64,000 nucleotides of DNA. Origin: Terriglobales bacterium. Its GTDB lineage: Bacteria; Acidobacteriota; Terriglobia; Terriglobales; Acidobacteriaceae. The notes under the pieces are model-generated. The model saw only the letters and a program-made list of their open reading frames with translations, made no database searches and was not told the origin of the DNA. The stretch lies in the NCBI GenBank assembly GCA_035573675.1, contig DATMAB010000017.1:1-64000 (forward strand), given 5' to 3'. The stretch's first letter is position 1, and each line of letters begins with the position of its first letter. Made by a program: the position numbers and the translations under genes. Below, piece after piece: positions 9,145 through 18,890 of the stretch.

Positions 9145-10038
9145 CTACGCCTTAAGCGTGGTCACGAAGATCTCTTCCAGCGTCAGGCATTCGCGGCTGA
9201 CTGCCTCCGGCTGGTGCTGCTGCAAGATCTGTTCAATATCATGGGCGGCGCCATCGGCGATGACCTCCAATTCGCGCCCGTTGCGCCGCACCCGCATCGC
9301 GCCCTTCAGCTCCAGTTGTGGCGCCGCCTGCGCGAAGCGGGCGCGAATCCTCTGGTAGCGCTCGCGCGCCGCGTCAGCTTCCAGCGTCAGCACCGCCCGG
9401 CCGGCGTCCACCAGGGTGAATTCGTCGATCAGGCCTTCGAACTCCGTGATCAGGTGGGTGGAGACAAAGATGGTGCGGTTACCCGGGTCACCCTCCTGAT
9501 AGGCGCCGATCACCGTCTCGATGAATTCGCGGCGCACGATTGGGTCCAGGCCCGAGGTCGGCTCATCCAGCACCAGCAGGTCCGTCTCCGGGCAGACGGC
9601 CGCGATCAGCGCTACCTGCGTACGCTGGCCCTTGGAGAGATCGCCCGTCCGCTGCCCCGCGTCCAGCCGGAACCGCTCCAGTAGCTCCTGCTCCGTTTTC
9701 CGGTTCCACTGTTCGCGGAAGCTGGCCAGGTAGTCGAGCGTCTCGCTAACTGTCATCCAGGGATAAAACGCCACCTGGTCCGGCACATAGGCAAGGCGAC
9801 GCTTCACCGCCACTTCGTGCTTGGCCGGGTCCATGCCGAACACGCGCACCTGCCCGCTCTGCGGACGCAACAGGTTCAGCAGGCACTTCATGGTGGTGGT
9901 CTTGCCCGCGCCGTTACGTCCGAACAGGCCATAACAGCGGCCCGGCAGCACGGTCAGGCTCAGGTTGCGCACCGCCTCGGCGCGCCCGTAGGCATACGTA
10001 AGGTCCTGGATTTCGATGGCGGGAATGGAGTCGTTCAT
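9145..10038 (-). CDS. ABC transporter ATP-binding protein
   Basis: A 297-residue ABC ATPase with Walker A GRNGAGKTT (residues about 40-48), signature LSKGQ, Walker B LLVLDEPTSGLD and switch histidine in VSTHLITE. The C-terminal 80 residues form the accessory domain common in ABC-2 exporters. Its ATG follows the stop of the GntR regulator by four bases, and the permease gene begins 11 bases after its own stop. It therefore powers the neighbouring permease. The order regulator-ATPase-permease matches the YtrA-type exporter operons of Firmicutes. Confidence 0.95.
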   Translation of the reverse strand: MNDSIPAIEIQDLTYAYGRAEAVRNLSLTVLPGRCYGLFGRNGAGKTTTMKCLLNLLRPQSGQVRVFGMDPAKHEVAVKRRLAYVPDQVAFYPWMTVSETLDYLASFREQWNRKTEQELLERFRLDAGQRTGDLSKGQRTQVALIAAVCPETDLLVLDEPTSGLDPIVRREFIETVIGAYQEGDPGNRTIFVSTHLITEFEGLIDEFTLVDAGRAVLTLEADAARERYQRIRARFAQAAPQLELKGAMRVRRNGRELEVIADGAAHDIEQILQQHQPEAVSRECLTLEEIFVTTLKA

Positions 10039-10042
10039 CGCC

Positions 10043-10447
10043 TCAGCCCTCCTGATTGGCGCGCCGCTTGTCCTCTAGGGCCGCCATTCTTTCATGGATC
10101 AGTTCCAGGAACTCATCGCGCGGCACCTGCAAGTGGTGCGCTTGCACGATGGCCTGGTCAATCTCCTCCATCAGCAGCCTGCGCCGCACCTCCTTGCGCA
10201 GGGACGCGTGGTTTTCCTTCAAGAAGCAGCCTCGGCCCGGCCGCGTTTCTACCACTCCCAGGTTCTCCAGTTCGGAATAGGCCTTGGCGATGGTGTTGCG
10301 GTTCACCCGCAGTTCCTCGGCCAGCGGCCGGATAGAAGGCAGGGCCTCACCGGCTTGCAAGGCACCTGAGGCGGCTGCGGCCTTGATCTGGTCCACCAAT
10401 TGCAAATAAATCGGCTTGCCCGACTTGTAATTGATCTGGAATATCAT
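10043..10447 (-). CDS. GntR family transcriptional regulator, YtrA subfamily
   Basis: A 134-residue protein. Residues 1-75 form a GntR winged helix (LAEELRVNRNTIAKAYSELE). A short helical C-terminal part replaces the large ligand domain of other GntR families, as in YtrA. It heads the exporter operon and is the likely repressor, because an 8-bp inverted repeat overlaps the predicted promoter just upstream. By my count about 56 of its first 87 residues match the N-terminus of the phosphatase fusion at the far end of the operon. Confidence 0.93.
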   Translation of the reverse strand: MIFQINYKSGKPIYLQLVDQIKAAAASGALQAGEALPSIRPLAEELRVNRNTIAKAYSELENLGVVETRPGRGCFLKENHASLRKEVRRRLLMEEIDQAIVQAHHLQVPRDEFLELIHERMAALEDKRRANQEG

Positions 10448-10456
10448 CGGCGGCCT

Positions 10457-10496
10457 ACTGTCATAGGACAGTATGACAGTTGCCTGCGCATGTCAA
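10457..10496 (-). promoter_or_regulatory. Promoter and operator of the GntR-ABC operon
   Basis: On the minus strand a TTGACA box (10491-10496) is followed after 17 bases by TACTGT (10468-10473), a good sigma-70 pair. The -10 box sits inside a perfect palindrome, ACTGTCAT (10457-10464) and ATGACAGT (10473-10480) separated by eight bases. The centre repeats part of the arm (GGACAGT). The start codon lies ten bases further on. The layout fits autorepression by the YtrA-type regulator. Confidence 0.75.
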
Positions 10497-10594
10497 GAGA
10501 AATTTTCGGCGCTCTTGGGGATGGGTGGTTGGGCGCGGGCGAAAGCTCGAGGGCGCGGGTGGATTGTGGACGTTCTCGAACTATTGGGAGGGCT

Positions 10595-10669
10595 TGGAGG
10601 CGCGGGTGAGAATCGAACTCACGTATAAAGGTTTTGCAGACCTCTCCCTTACCACTTGGGTACCGCGCC
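10595..10669 (-). tRNA. tRNA-Cys (GCA), CCA encoded
   Basis: The cloverleaf folds fully. The acceptor stem GGCGCGG pairs with CCGCGCC, the anticodon loop CTGCAAA carries GCA, and the T arm GTGAG-TTCGATT-CTCAC is followed by discriminator T and CCA. Its 3' 43 bases recur at 5316-5358. The gene reads towards the exporter cassette, the orientation expected if an element inserted at its 3' end. Confidence 0.97.
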
Positions 10670-10790
10670 TTTTGGGAAAGAACAAGGCCGGAGGCTCGAA
10701 ACCCTCGCCGGTGGCGAGGGCCGTGACACTCGCAGCCACTAGCTCAGAGCCGGCCAGGCCTGCGAGAGCCCCGCCGCCAAAAACCGAATC

Positions 10791-10865
<75 letters not shown>

Positions 10866-10982
10866 TCGCTGTTGCAATTTTACCTCGGGGGCGGCTTCTA
10901 GCCAACCGGGGAAGGTGGGCAGCGTGCGCCCGTGATCCTCGGCGCGAGGCGTATGGGCAGTCATTATCTGTTCCTCGCTTTC

Positions 10983-13900
10983 TTAACCCGTCACCATGGG
11001 CGGCAGGCCAGCGCTCTCCGACGGCTGAGTCCGAGGCGGCCCGGAGGGCGCGGCGAGTTCGCGTTCGCGCAGCCAGGTGAAGATGACCGGGGTGACGATG
11101 AGCACGTGCAGGAGCGAACTCACCATGCCGCCGAGGACGGGTGCAGCCAGCGGCTTCATGACTTCGGCGCCGGTGCGCGTGGACCACAGAATGGGCAGCA
11201 GGCCGGCGACGACGGTAGCGACGGTCATCACTTTGGGACGCAGCCGCAGCAAGGCGCCTTCCATCACGCTTTCGTGCAAGGCCTCGCGGGTCAAGGCGCC
11301 CTGGGCGGCGATGCGGCGCTTCACGGCCTCCTCGAGGTAGATGACCATGACCACGCCCGTCTGCACGGCGGTGCCGAACAGGGCGATGAAGCCCACCCAG
11401 ACGGCGACGGAGAAGTTGTAGCCCAGCAGCTTCACCAGGAAGACGCCGCCGCTCAGGGCAAAGGGCACGGCCAGCATGACGTGCAGAGCTTCCTTCCAGG
11501 AGCGGTAGATCATGTAGAGCAGAACGGAGATGACCAGCAGCACGCCGGGGATGACGAGCTGCAGGCGGCGGCGGGCGCGCAACTGGTTCTCATACTGGCC
11601 GCTCCACTCGATGAAGTAGCCGGGAGGCAGCTTGACTCTTTCGGCCACGACGCGACGCGCCTCCTCGACGAACGTGCCCACGTCGCGACCACGGACGTTG
11701 AGCAGAACGGAACCGCGCAGCAGGCCGTTCTCGCTGGAGATCATGGATGGGCCCATGACGGTGCGGATCCGCGCCAGTTGCCCCAGCGGGATCTGCGTGC
11801 CCATGCGGGCGGAGACTAGGACGCTGCGCAGCTCCTCGATGTCTTCACGGAAATCGCGTGCATAACGTACCCGCACGGGGAAGCGCTGGCGGCCCTCGAT
11901 GGTGACGGTGAGGTTCTTGCCGCCGATGGCGGTCTCGATGACGTCCTGCACGTCGCCCACGTTGATGCCGTAACGGGCGGCGGCCTGGCGGTCGATCTCG
12001 ATCTCCAGATAGGGCGCGCCGGTGATGCGCTCGGCGTACAGGTCGACGGCGCCACGAACGGTGCGCAACGCCGCCTCGATCTCGCGCGAGGTGCGCTCAA
12101 TGGTCTCCAGGTCGGCGCCGAACACCTTGACGCCTACCTGGGTGCGAATGCCGGTGGAGAGCATGTCGATGCGGTTGCGAATGGGCTGGGTCCAGATATT
12201 GGTAACGCCCGGCATGCGGGTCCTCTCGTCCAGGCGGCGCAGGATGTCATCCTTGGTCGTGCCCGCCGGCCACTGGTCTTTGGGCTTCAGCGTGACGATG
12301 GTTTCGGTCATGTTGATGGGAGCGGGATCGGTGGACGTCTCGGCGCGGCCGATCTTTCCGACGGCCATCTCGACGGCAGGATCTTCGGAGATGATGCGCG
12401 TCTGCTGGCGCAGGATTTCGGCGGCCTTGGTGAGAGAGATGCCGGGATCGGCGATGGGCATGAACAAGGCGCTCTCCTCGTCGAGCGGCGGCATGAACTC
12501 GGAGCCGATGGAGGTGGTGGCCAGCAAGGCAGAGGCGAAGATGGCGGCGGCGACGGCAAGCGTGGCCAGGCGATGCGTCAATGCCCAGCGCAGCACGGGG
12601 CGGTACACCGCCTGGAGCCGGTGCATCACAGGGTTCTGCTCCTCGGGGTGCAGGCGGCCGCGGATGAGAAGCGTGCACAACACCGGCACCAGCGTGACCG
12701 CCAGGATGGTGGAGCCCACCATGGCGAAAGTCTTGGTGAAGGCCAGGGGATGGAACATCTTGCCTTCCATGCCGGTGAGGGCGAAGACGGGCACGAAGGC
12801 CAGGATGATGATGGCCATGGAGAAGAAGATGGGGCGGCCCACGAGCCTGGCGGCAGCGAGCGTAATCTCCATGATGTGCGGGACGTAGTCACCATGTTCT
12901 TCAGAGAAGCGTTGGGCGTGGCGGATGACGTTCTCGGTCATGACGATGCCGGCGTCCACGAGCACGCCGATGGCGATAGCGATGCCGCCCAGCGACATGA
13001 TGTTCGAAGAGATACCGACGTAGTGCATCAGCAGGAACGAAGTCAGCACGGCCAGCGGCAGCGGCAGGGTGACGATGAGGATGCTGCGGAAATGCCAGAG
13101 GAAAACCACGTGCGCGAGGGTGACGAGGATGATCTCCTCGATGAGCGCCCAACGCAGCGTATCCACGGTGCGCCGGATGAGGCTGCTGCGGTCATAAAAG
13201 GGCACGATGCGCACGCCTTCGGGCAAGCCGGGCTCGATGGCGCGGATCTTCTGCTTTACTGCGTCGATCGCCTCCTGGGCGTTGGCGCCGTAGCGAATGA
13301 CGACCACGCCGCCGACCGCTTCCCGGCCGCCTTTATCGAGCACGCCGCGGCGGAACTCCGGGCCGAGCTGAACAGAGGCCAGGTTGCGCACGTAAACAGG
13401 AGTGCCGTTGGCTGAGGCCACGACGATGTTCTCGATATCGTCGGTGGAGCGGATCAGGCCCAGGCCGCGGACGACCAGCTCCATGTCGTTCGACTCCACT
13501 ACCTTGGCGCCGACGTTGTTGTTGCTGCGCTGGACGGCCTCGAAGAGAGTGCTGATGGGGACGTTGTAGGCGCGCAAGCGGATGGGATCGACGTCGATCT
13601 GGTACTGGCGCACGAAGCCGCCGACCGAGGCCACTTCCGCCACGCCGGGCACGGCGTTGAGCTGGTAACGCACGAACCAATCCTGAATGGAACGGAGCGT
13701 GCCAAGGTCGTAGGGTCCTTCGACGGTGTACCAGAACACCTGGCCGACACCGGTGGCGTCCGGGCCGAGTGTCGGCACCACGCCCTGGGGCAGGAAGCCG
13801 GCGGCGAGGTTCAGGCGCTCGAGGACGCGCGTGCGGGCGAAGTACACGTCCACGTCATCGCGGAAGATGATGTTGATCATGGAAAAGCCGAAGGCGGAGG

Positions 13901-14153
13901 AGGAGCGCACGGTGCGCACACCCGCCAGCCCCTGCAGGTTGACGGTGAGCGGGTAGGTGATCTGGTCCTCGACCTCCTGCGGGCTGCGGCCGGGCCAATC
14001 GGTGAACACAATCACCTGGTTTTCACTCAGGTCTGGAATGGCATCGATGGGCGTGCGAAGCAGGGCCCAGTAGCCCCAGACCGCGAGCGCAGCGTAGGCC
14101 AGGATCACCAGCAGGCGGTTGCGCAGGGAAGCTTCAATCAGCCAGTTGATCAT
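10983..14153 (-). CDS. cusA: Heavy-metal efflux RND transporter, CusA/CzcA family
   Basis: A 1056-residue inner-membrane RND pump. The N-terminus ([17 protein letters not shown], then [16 protein letters not shown]) is diagnostic for the heavy-metal RND branch. The protein has the duplicated pattern of one membrane segment, a large periplasmic loop and a membrane bundle. It contains a [19 protein letters not shown] segment with the acidic residue used in proton relay. The downstream half holds [15 protein letters not shown] and a final [17 protein letters not shown] bundle. With the adaptor and outer-membrane genes just upstream it forms a tripartite efflux system. Family precedent gives Cu(I)/Ag(I) or Zn/Co/Cd as substrates; the sequence alone does not decide between them. 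Confidence 0.93.
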   Translation of the reverse strand: MINWLIEASLRNRLLVILAYAALAVWGYWALLRTPIDAIPDLSENQVIVFTDWPGRSPQEVEDQITYPLTVNLQGLAGVRTVRSSSAFGFSMINIIFRDDVDVYFARTRVLERLNLAAGFLPQGVVPTLGPDATGVGQVFWYTVEGPYDLGTLRSIQDWFVRYQLNAVPGVAEVASVGGFVRQYQIDVDPIRLRAYNVPISTLFEAVQRSNNNVGAKVVESNDMELVVRGLGLIRSTDDIENIVVASANGTPVYVRNLASVQLGPEFRRGVLDKGGREAVGGVVVIRYGANAQEAIDAVKQKIRAIEPGLPEGVRIVPFYDRSSLIRRTVDTLRWALIEEIILVTLAHVVFLWHFRSILIVTLPLPLAVLTSFLLMHYVGISSNIMSLGGIAIAIGVLVDAGIVMTENVIRHAQRFSEEHGDYVPHIMEITLAAARLVGRPIFFSMAIIILAFVPVFALTGMEGKMFHPLAFTKTFAMVGSTILAVTLVPVLCTLLIRGRLHPEEQNPVMHRLQAVYRPVLRWALTHRLATLAVAAAIFASALLATTSIGSEFMPPLDEESALFMPIADPGISLTKAAEILRQQTRIISEDPAVEMAVGKIGRAETSTDPAPINMTETIVTLKPKDQWPAGTTKDDILRRLDERTRMPGVTNIWTQPIRNRIDMLSTGIRTQVGVKVFGADLETIERTSREIEAALRTVRGAVDLYAERITGAPYLEIEIDRQAAARYGINVGDVQDVIETAIGGKNLTVTIEGRQRFPVRVRYARDFREDIEELRSVLVSARMGTQIPLGQLARIRTVMGPSMISSENGLLRGSVLLNVRGRDVGTFVEEARRVVAERVKLPPGYFIEWSGQYENQLRARRRLQLVIPGVLLVISVLLYMIYRSWKEALHVMLAVPFALSGGVFLVKLLGYNFSVAVWVGFIALFGTAVQTGVVMVIYLEEAVKRRIAAQGALTREALHESVMEGALLRLRPKVMTVATVVAGLLPILWSTRTGAEVMKPLAAPVLGGMVSSLLHVLIVTPVIFTWLRERELAAPSGPPRTQPSESAGLPPMVTG

Positions 14154-14163
14154 CGCGGCCTCC

Positions 14164-15741
14164 TTAGATAGCGTCCACGCGTGTGCGGTAGGCGGCCAGG
14201 CGCTCGGTGCCGCGCCGGGCCTGGACGGTCACGTTCCAGGAACCGGCCGACGGCAAGCGGATGCTGCCCGAGTAGGCGGAGCCATCCCACTTCAGGTCGG
14301 CTCCGGCACGCATCTCGCCCATGCCCATCTCGGGCATGGCAGGCATCCAGAACTCGACGCGTACGGATGCGTCCGTTGCAGGCTTGCCGGCGGCGTCAAG
14401 CACCTGCACCCGAACCGTGTTTTCCTGGGAGCCGCGGGGAGGAGAAGGGTCCACCTGGAAAGTGATCTTCCAGGCCTTGGCTTCTCCCTTGGCCGGGGGC
14501 TGGAACTCCTTGGAGCCCCCGAACATCCCCGACAAGCCTCCGGCGAGGCGGGTCTGGGAATCAATGAGGAAGCCGCCGCGGGCCACGACACGCTCGCCCT
14601 CATTCAGGCCGGCAAGCACGGGGAAGTAGTCGCCGGCCGCGGGGCCCAGTTCGAGCTGGCGGCCTTCGAAGACACCTTCGCCCTTGGCCACGTAGGCGAC
14701 CTTGCGCATGCCGGTATCGAGCACGGCCGAGCGCGGCACGGCAAGCACGCTGCGGGCGGCCGCCCCGCGCAGCATGGCCATGACGTACATGCCGGGACGC
14801 AGTCGCAGCGCCGGGTTGCGTACCTCGATGCGCACCGCCACGGTGCGCGTCTGCGGGTTCACCATGGGCTCGACAAAACCGACGCGGCCGCGAAGCGTTT
14901 CGCCGGGAAGGGCCTCGGAGGTGATCTCCGCCGCCTGTCCCGGGCGAACGCGCGGCATGTCGGCCTCGTAGACATCGGCCTTGACCCACACTGTGCTGAG
15001 ATCGCTGAGCGTGTAGAGCACGTCGCCCTCGCGGACATACTGGCCTTCGGTGACGCGCCGCTCGGTCACAATGCCGCTGACGGGCGCATGGAGCGTGATG
15101 TGGAGGGAGGGCTGCTCCGATTTTTCGATGGAGCGGATCTGCTCTGGCGTCAGACCCCAGAGCTCGAGGCGTCGCCGGCTGGCAGCAACGAGCTCCCGCG
15201 CTTGCTCAACGGCCTGCGGTGCGGCCGCGCCCATCCGCTCCAGGTTCTCGAGGGCCAGCCTGTACTCCTCGGCGCTGGAGACGACTTCGGGGCTGTAGAT
15301 CTCGGCGATCGGCTGGCCGCGGCGGACACTCTCGCCGGTGAAGTCCAGGTGCAGCTTGTCGATGCGGCCGCCGACGCGCGCGCTGATGGTGGCCAAACGA
15401 GTCTCGGCCTCCTCGATGCGGCCGACGGCGGTCACGGCCTGCTCGAGGATGCGCCGGCGCACCTCGACCGTTTCCACGCCAATCGAGGCGAGCTCTTCCG
15501 GAGTCAGCTCAAGCATGCCGACCGGACCGGGCGCTGGCTTTTCATTCTTCGCAGCGGGAGCGTTCGCGGTGGCGGCAGTTTCGGCCGCATGCGCGCCGTG
15601 CGCGGACATGGAGCCGGTTGGCGCCGGTTCAGCCGGAGCGGGCGTTGTCGAATCGCGCCACAAGGCCAGAAAGGCTCCGGCAGCCAAGACGCCGCCCAGC
15701 ACCGTTCCGGCAAACAGGAATCTCGTTTCACGCGCAGTCAT
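14164..15741 (-). CDS. cusB: Efflux RND periplasmic adaptor, CusB-like
   Basis: A 525-residue membrane-fusion protein. It has an N-terminal signal/anchor ([20 protein letters not shown]), a barrel-sandwich half ([20 protein letters not shown]), a coiled-coil hairpin and beta-barrel strands ([21 protein letters not shown]). The C-terminal 120 residues add an FixH/YtkA-like beta-sandwich ([14 protein letters not shown]) rich in Met, often found in metal adaptors. The Met-rich loop is a plausible Cu/Ag contact. Its ATG overlaps the stop of the outer-membrane gene by four bases, and the pump starts ten bases after its own stop, so all three are co-transcribed. Confidence 0.92.
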   Translation of the reverse strand: MTARETRFLFAGTVLGGVLAAGAFLALWRDSTTPAPAEPAPTGSMSAHGAHAAETAATANAPAAKNEKPAPGPVGMLELTPEELASIGVETVEVRRRILEQAVTAVGRIEEAETRLATISARVGGRIDKLHLDFTGESVRRGQPIAEIYSPEVVSSAEEYRLALENLERMGAAAPQAVEQARELVAASRRRLELWGLTPEQIRSIEKSEQPSLHITLHAPVSGIVTERRVTEGQYVREGDVLYTLSDLSTVWVKADVYEADMPRVRPGQAAEITSEALPGETLRGRVGFVEPMVNPQTRTVAVRIEVRNPALRLRPGMYVMAMLRGAAARSVLAVPRSAVLDTGMRKVAYVAKGEGVFEGRQLELGPAAGDYFPVLAGLNEGERVVARGGFLIDSQTRLAGGLSGMFGGSKEFQPPAKGEAKAWKITFQVDPSPPRGSQENTVRVQVLDAAGKPATDASVRVEFWMPAMPEMGMGEMRAGADLKWDGSAYSGSIRLPSAGSWNVTVQARRGTERLAAYRTRVDAI

Positions 15742-17096
15742 GGGTTCACCTCCGGCTCGGACTCAGCGACACGGGCGCTCGTGCCGCGGGGCAGCGGCGC
15801 GCCCACGGCTCGCTCCAGGTCGGCGATGCGGGCTTCGAACTCGGCCAGCGCGCGGAAGTAGGAGACCTCCACATCGATGGTGGTGTTCTGGCCGTCGAGC
15901 AGGTTGAGGAAGTCTGTGCGGTCGGTCTCGTAGGCGGCGGCCGTGGCCTGGAGCACGGCGCGCGCCTGCGGCCGCAGGGTGTCGCGGTAGAGCCGGACAA
16001 GTTTTTCGGCGGAGCGCGCTCGAACCAGGGCTTCCTGGATCTCGCGGAAGACTGTGACCCGCCGGCTTTCGTACTCCGTCTCCTGCAAGCTCAGTTCGGC
16101 CTGCGCGGTGGCGATCTCGGCATCATGTTTGCGGCGGTTGAGCCAGGGCAGGTTGATGGAGAGTTCCGCCATGTACGAGTTGCGGAAGCGGGAGCCATCC
16201 GGTTGGAGCATGTATCCGGCGGAGAGGTTGTAGTCCGGGGAATAGGCTTTATCGGCCAGCCTGCGTGCTGCCTGGCTGCGCTGAACAGCGGCGCGCGCGG
16301 CCACCAGCTCCGGCCGGCGTTCGAGGGCCCGCCGTTGCAGTTCGGCAACGGAGGGAAGCCCGGCGAGCGGCGCGTAGGAGCCCGCGACCTCGAGCGGAGC
16401 CGCCGGGTCGCGGCCGAGCAGCGCGTTCAGCCGGACGCGGGCGAGGGAGCCCTCCTGCTCGAGCATCACCAGGTGGTCCACCAGGCGGGTGAGAGCAATC
16501 TGCGCCTTGAGGACGTCCTGCTGAGGCACACGTCCGACCACGTACTTGATGCGGGCCGACTCGATGCCCTGCCGTGCCAGCGCCACCTGCTGGTCGTGCA
16601 GACGCAACTGGTCCGCATTAAGGAGCAGTTCGTAGAAGGCCTTGCGGACTTCGGCCGCGACTGCGCGCCGGACTGCTTCGAGCTCGGCGCGGGCGACTTC
16701 AACGTCGCGGGAGGCCACCTGAGAGCGCAGGTCGCGCTTGCCGGGCCCGGGCAAGGTGCGCCCGAGCATGAACATGTTCTGCGCCTGGTTGAAGTCCCAC
16801 GGACGCTCGAGCGGGACGCCCCAGCCGCGATACATGAACCAGGGGTCGTCGAGCGCGCCGGCAGCGGGCTGGCGCGCCTCCAGCACAGCCACGCGACGGG
16901 CCGCGGCCCGGACCTCGGGATTGTTGACGAGCGCCGCCGCTTCCAGCTCCTCGAGCGTCATAGGCCGAGCTGCGGGCTGGCGCTCCGCATGCGGCTGCGG
17001 CAGCAGGGCCGCCACCGGGGCATAGGGGTCATCCGCCTGGGCGCGACACAAGGCGGTAGCCGCGAGCAGGTACACAAGGACACGGATCGCTTTCAT
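15738..17096 (-). CDS. cusC: TolC/CusC-like outer-membrane efflux protein
   Basis: About 452 residues, starting at the ATG at 17096, which has a GGAGGGAG ribosome site and leads into a signal peptide (MKAIRVLVYLLAATALCRA). Two similar helical halves, typical of TolC channels, carry repeated LEAAALVNNPEVRAAARR-like and LQRRALERRPELVAAR-like segments. A longer frame begins 39 bases upstream but lacks a ribosome site. It is the first gene of the three-gene efflux set, downstream of the small Cys-rich secreted protein. Confidence 0.9.
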   Translation of the reverse strand: MKAIRVLVYLLAATALCRAQADDPYAPVAALLPQPHAERQPAARPMTLEELEAAALVNNPEVRAAARRVAVLEARQPAAGALDDPWFMYRGWGVPLERPWDFNQAQNMFMLGRTLPGPGKRDLRSQVASRDVEVARAELEAVRRAVAAEVRKAFYELLLNADQLRLHDQQVALARQGIESARIKYVVGRVPQQDVLKAQIALTRLVDHLVMLEQEGSLARVRLNALLGRDPAAPLEVAGSYAPLAGLPSVAELQRRALERRPELVAARAAVQRSQAARRLADKAYSPDYNLSAGYMLQPDGSRFRNSYMAELSINLPWLNRRKHDAEIATAQAELSLQETEYESRRVTVFREIQEALVRARSAEKLVRLYRDTLRPQARAVLQATAAAYETDRTDFLNLLDGQNTTIDVEVSYFRALAEFEARIADLERAVGAPLPRGTSARVAESEPEVNP

Positions 17097-17165
17097 TTCT
17101 CCCTCCGACAAAGACCAACGGTCGTGGAGACACACGCGTGCGTCTCCGGGAAAAACGAGAGCGGG

Positions 17166-17540
17166 CTAGATCCTCAGGACGGTGATGGAGCCGGGCGGCG
17201 ACTCAGGCGGCGCGTGGATAGAGGAAAAGATGTCGTGCGCCGCAGCGGGGAACATCCGGGGCGTGACCGCGGCAGCAGCCACGGGGCTGGCCAACTCCAG
17301 CGGAGGAGGCACCGTGAACGACTTGGCCGGCGCGAAGACAACCGTATTGGACTTCGCGGTGGTCCGGCAGCAGGAGTGCGTCTCCGGCATGCTGCTCTCA
17401 CCGCAATCGGCAGGCATGACGCGGCAGCATTCCTGCTCGGCGGCGGTCAGTTCCGCGAGCGGAAACAAGCAGGCGGCAACCGCGGCCGGCGCCAGGCTCA
17501 GCGCCAGGGAAAGAACCGCGGCTTTGCGCAACCAATGCAT
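17166..17540 (-). CDS. Small Cys-rich secreted protein at the head of the metal-efflux operon
   Basis: About 124 residues, starting at the ATG at 17540 so that a signal peptide (MHWLRKAAVLSLALSLAPAA) is at the very N-terminus. The mature part begins with a cysteine cluster (ACLF, ECCR, ADCG, SCCR) within about 40 residues. A low-complexity Pro/Ala region follows. I do not recognise a named family. The position directly upstream of a heavy-metal efflux operon and the paired cysteines suggest a periplasmic metal-binding or sensing role, which is inference. A TAGAAT box just upstream could be its -10. Confidence 0.6.
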   Translation of the reverse strand: MHWLRKAAVLSLALSLAPAAVAACLFPLAELTAAEQECCRVMPADCGESSMPETHSCCRTTAKSNTVVFAPAKSFTVPPPLELASPVAAAAVTPRMFPAAAHDIFSSIHAPPESPPGSITVLRI

Positions 17541-17738
17541 GTTCGAGATTCTACAACGCTCGCGCATGGCTATGGATGTGACGTACGTCACGGGCAAAGG
17601 TCAGCTCCTGGGTTCGCGTGAGGGCGCGAAGGCGAGGCCGGGTAATCTCGTAACGCCAAGAAAAAGAAACCACTTGCAGGGTCTTGTGGCTCACCAAGCC
17701 AAGCCGACAAGACATCAGCAGCAGGGTTCGTCGACTAC

Positions 17739-18026
17739 CTACAGCATGCCCAGGAACTCTTTCCAGGGCGTAGCCAACAGGGTCTCGGTGGTGGAGTGGC
17801 CGTAGGCGCGGATGATCATGGCCGCCTTCTCGATCTGCCGGGGATCATCGGCTTCGACCACGTCCACGACGTCGAAGCGGCCGAGAGTGGCATAGCTGGC
17901 CTTCCAGCTCACGCCCTTGCAGTCCTTCCGGATTTTTGACGAGACTGCATCGGCCAGCTTCCTGAAATCCTTGGGCTCGCGGAACGCTTCCGGAGAAAAA
18001 CGGCTGAGGATGACATAGGTGGCCAT
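17739..18026 (-). CDS. GYD domain-containing protein
   Basis: A 95-residue ferredoxin-like small protein. It begins MATYVILSRFSPEAF, and its middle reads SWKASYATLGRFDVVDVVEA, the region that names the GYD family. The function of this family is not established. A gap of 57 bases separates it from the upstream tryptophan dioxygenase gene, so the two may share a transcript. Confidence 0.85.
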   Translation of the reverse strand: MATYVILSRFSPEAFREPKDFRKLADAVSSKIRKDCKGVSWKASYATLGRFDVVDVVEADDPRQIEKAAMIIRAYGHSTTETLLATPWKEFLGML

Positions 18027-18083
18027 AGCACACCTCCCGGAAAACCATTATTCTCCGCCGCGAACCAGCGGGAAACAAGCGGG

Positions 18084-18851
18084 TCAGTAGCGGGGCGCTT
18101 CGCCGTGGCCGGAGGTTTCCTTCTGGCGTTCGGCATTGACGCGGGCGGTGATCTCGTTGCGCACGTCCCAGAGCGGCTTGAAGAAGATGTGCTCCATGCG
18201 CTGGCGGAGAACTTCGACGGGCGTGCCCATGGTGCCGATGACGCCGCCGCCAATGATGCGCTGGGCGAGCTTCAAGTGGTGATAGCGGAAGAGCTGGACG
18301 CGCTCGTCGAAATCGAGCATGCATTCAGCGACCTCGTGCAGGCCGAAGAACTCGGCGTGCCGTTTGTAAAGCTGCTCGACCGAGAGCCCGAGGCGGTCGA
18401 GTTCGGCGAAGAACGCCTCGCCCAGGCGCGGCCCGATGTGCAGCAGCGCGGAGAAGCCGGGCGAATCCAGCCCGCTGCCGTGTCCCAGGCCGGCGCGGAT
18501 CACCTGGTACTCGTAAGGCGTGATGGTCTCCAGGATGTGGAGCTGGCCGACGGGGAAATCGAGGATGAAGTTGGCGCGGCGCATCAGGCGGGCGGCATTG
18601 CCGTAGTCGCCCTGCGCGAGAGCCTGCCGGGCGCGCTCCATCTCCCAGGCCACGGCCTTCAGCAGGAGCTCGGAGCTCTGGTGCGTCACCTGGAAAGTGA
18701 GTTCGTCGGGATGCAGCATGTCCGACGCCGGCTTCTGCAGAGCCAGGAGTTCGTCCGTGCGCAGGTAGCGTTCGTAGTCGGAAGCGCCTTGGCCGGGCAG
18801 GATGGGCTTGCGCAGGTCCTCGGCGTCGGTGGGCTTGGAAGGCTGGGCCAT
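18084..18851 (-). CDS. kynA: Tryptophan 2,3-dioxygenase family protein
   Basis: A 255-residue helical heme enzyme. Motifs include DELTFQVTHQSSELLLK near residue 47, FPVGQLHILETITPYEY and FRYHHLKLAQRIIGGG, where one of the two histidines is the likely heme ligand. Family members open the indole ring of tryptophan to N-formylkynurenine. The usual GTGGT motif near the C-terminus is changed to a GTMGTP form, so substrate preference may differ. No other kynurenine-pathway gene is close by. It lies 39 bases after the FHA phosphatase gene. Confidence 0.8.
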   Translation of the reverse strand: MAQPSKPTDAEDLRKPILPGQGASDYERYLRTDELLALQKPASDMLHPDELTFQVTHQSSELLLKAVAWEMERARQALAQGDYGNAARLMRRANFILDFPVGQLHILETITPYEYQVIRAGLGHGSGLDSPGFSALLHIGPRLGEAFFAELDRLGLSVEQLYKRHAEFFGLHEVAECMLDFDERVQLFRYHHLKLAQRIIGGGVIGTMGTPVEVLRQRMEHIFFKPLWDVRNEITARVNAERQKETSGHGEAPRY

Positions 18852-18890
18852 GGGCGTTCTCAGGTGCGACGGATTCGGCGGGGCGGCCGG

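Noticed and set aside
10702-10720. The perfect hairpin between the two tRNA genes as a terminator.
   Set aside because: There is no U-tract on either strand, so it may be a processing signal or chance.
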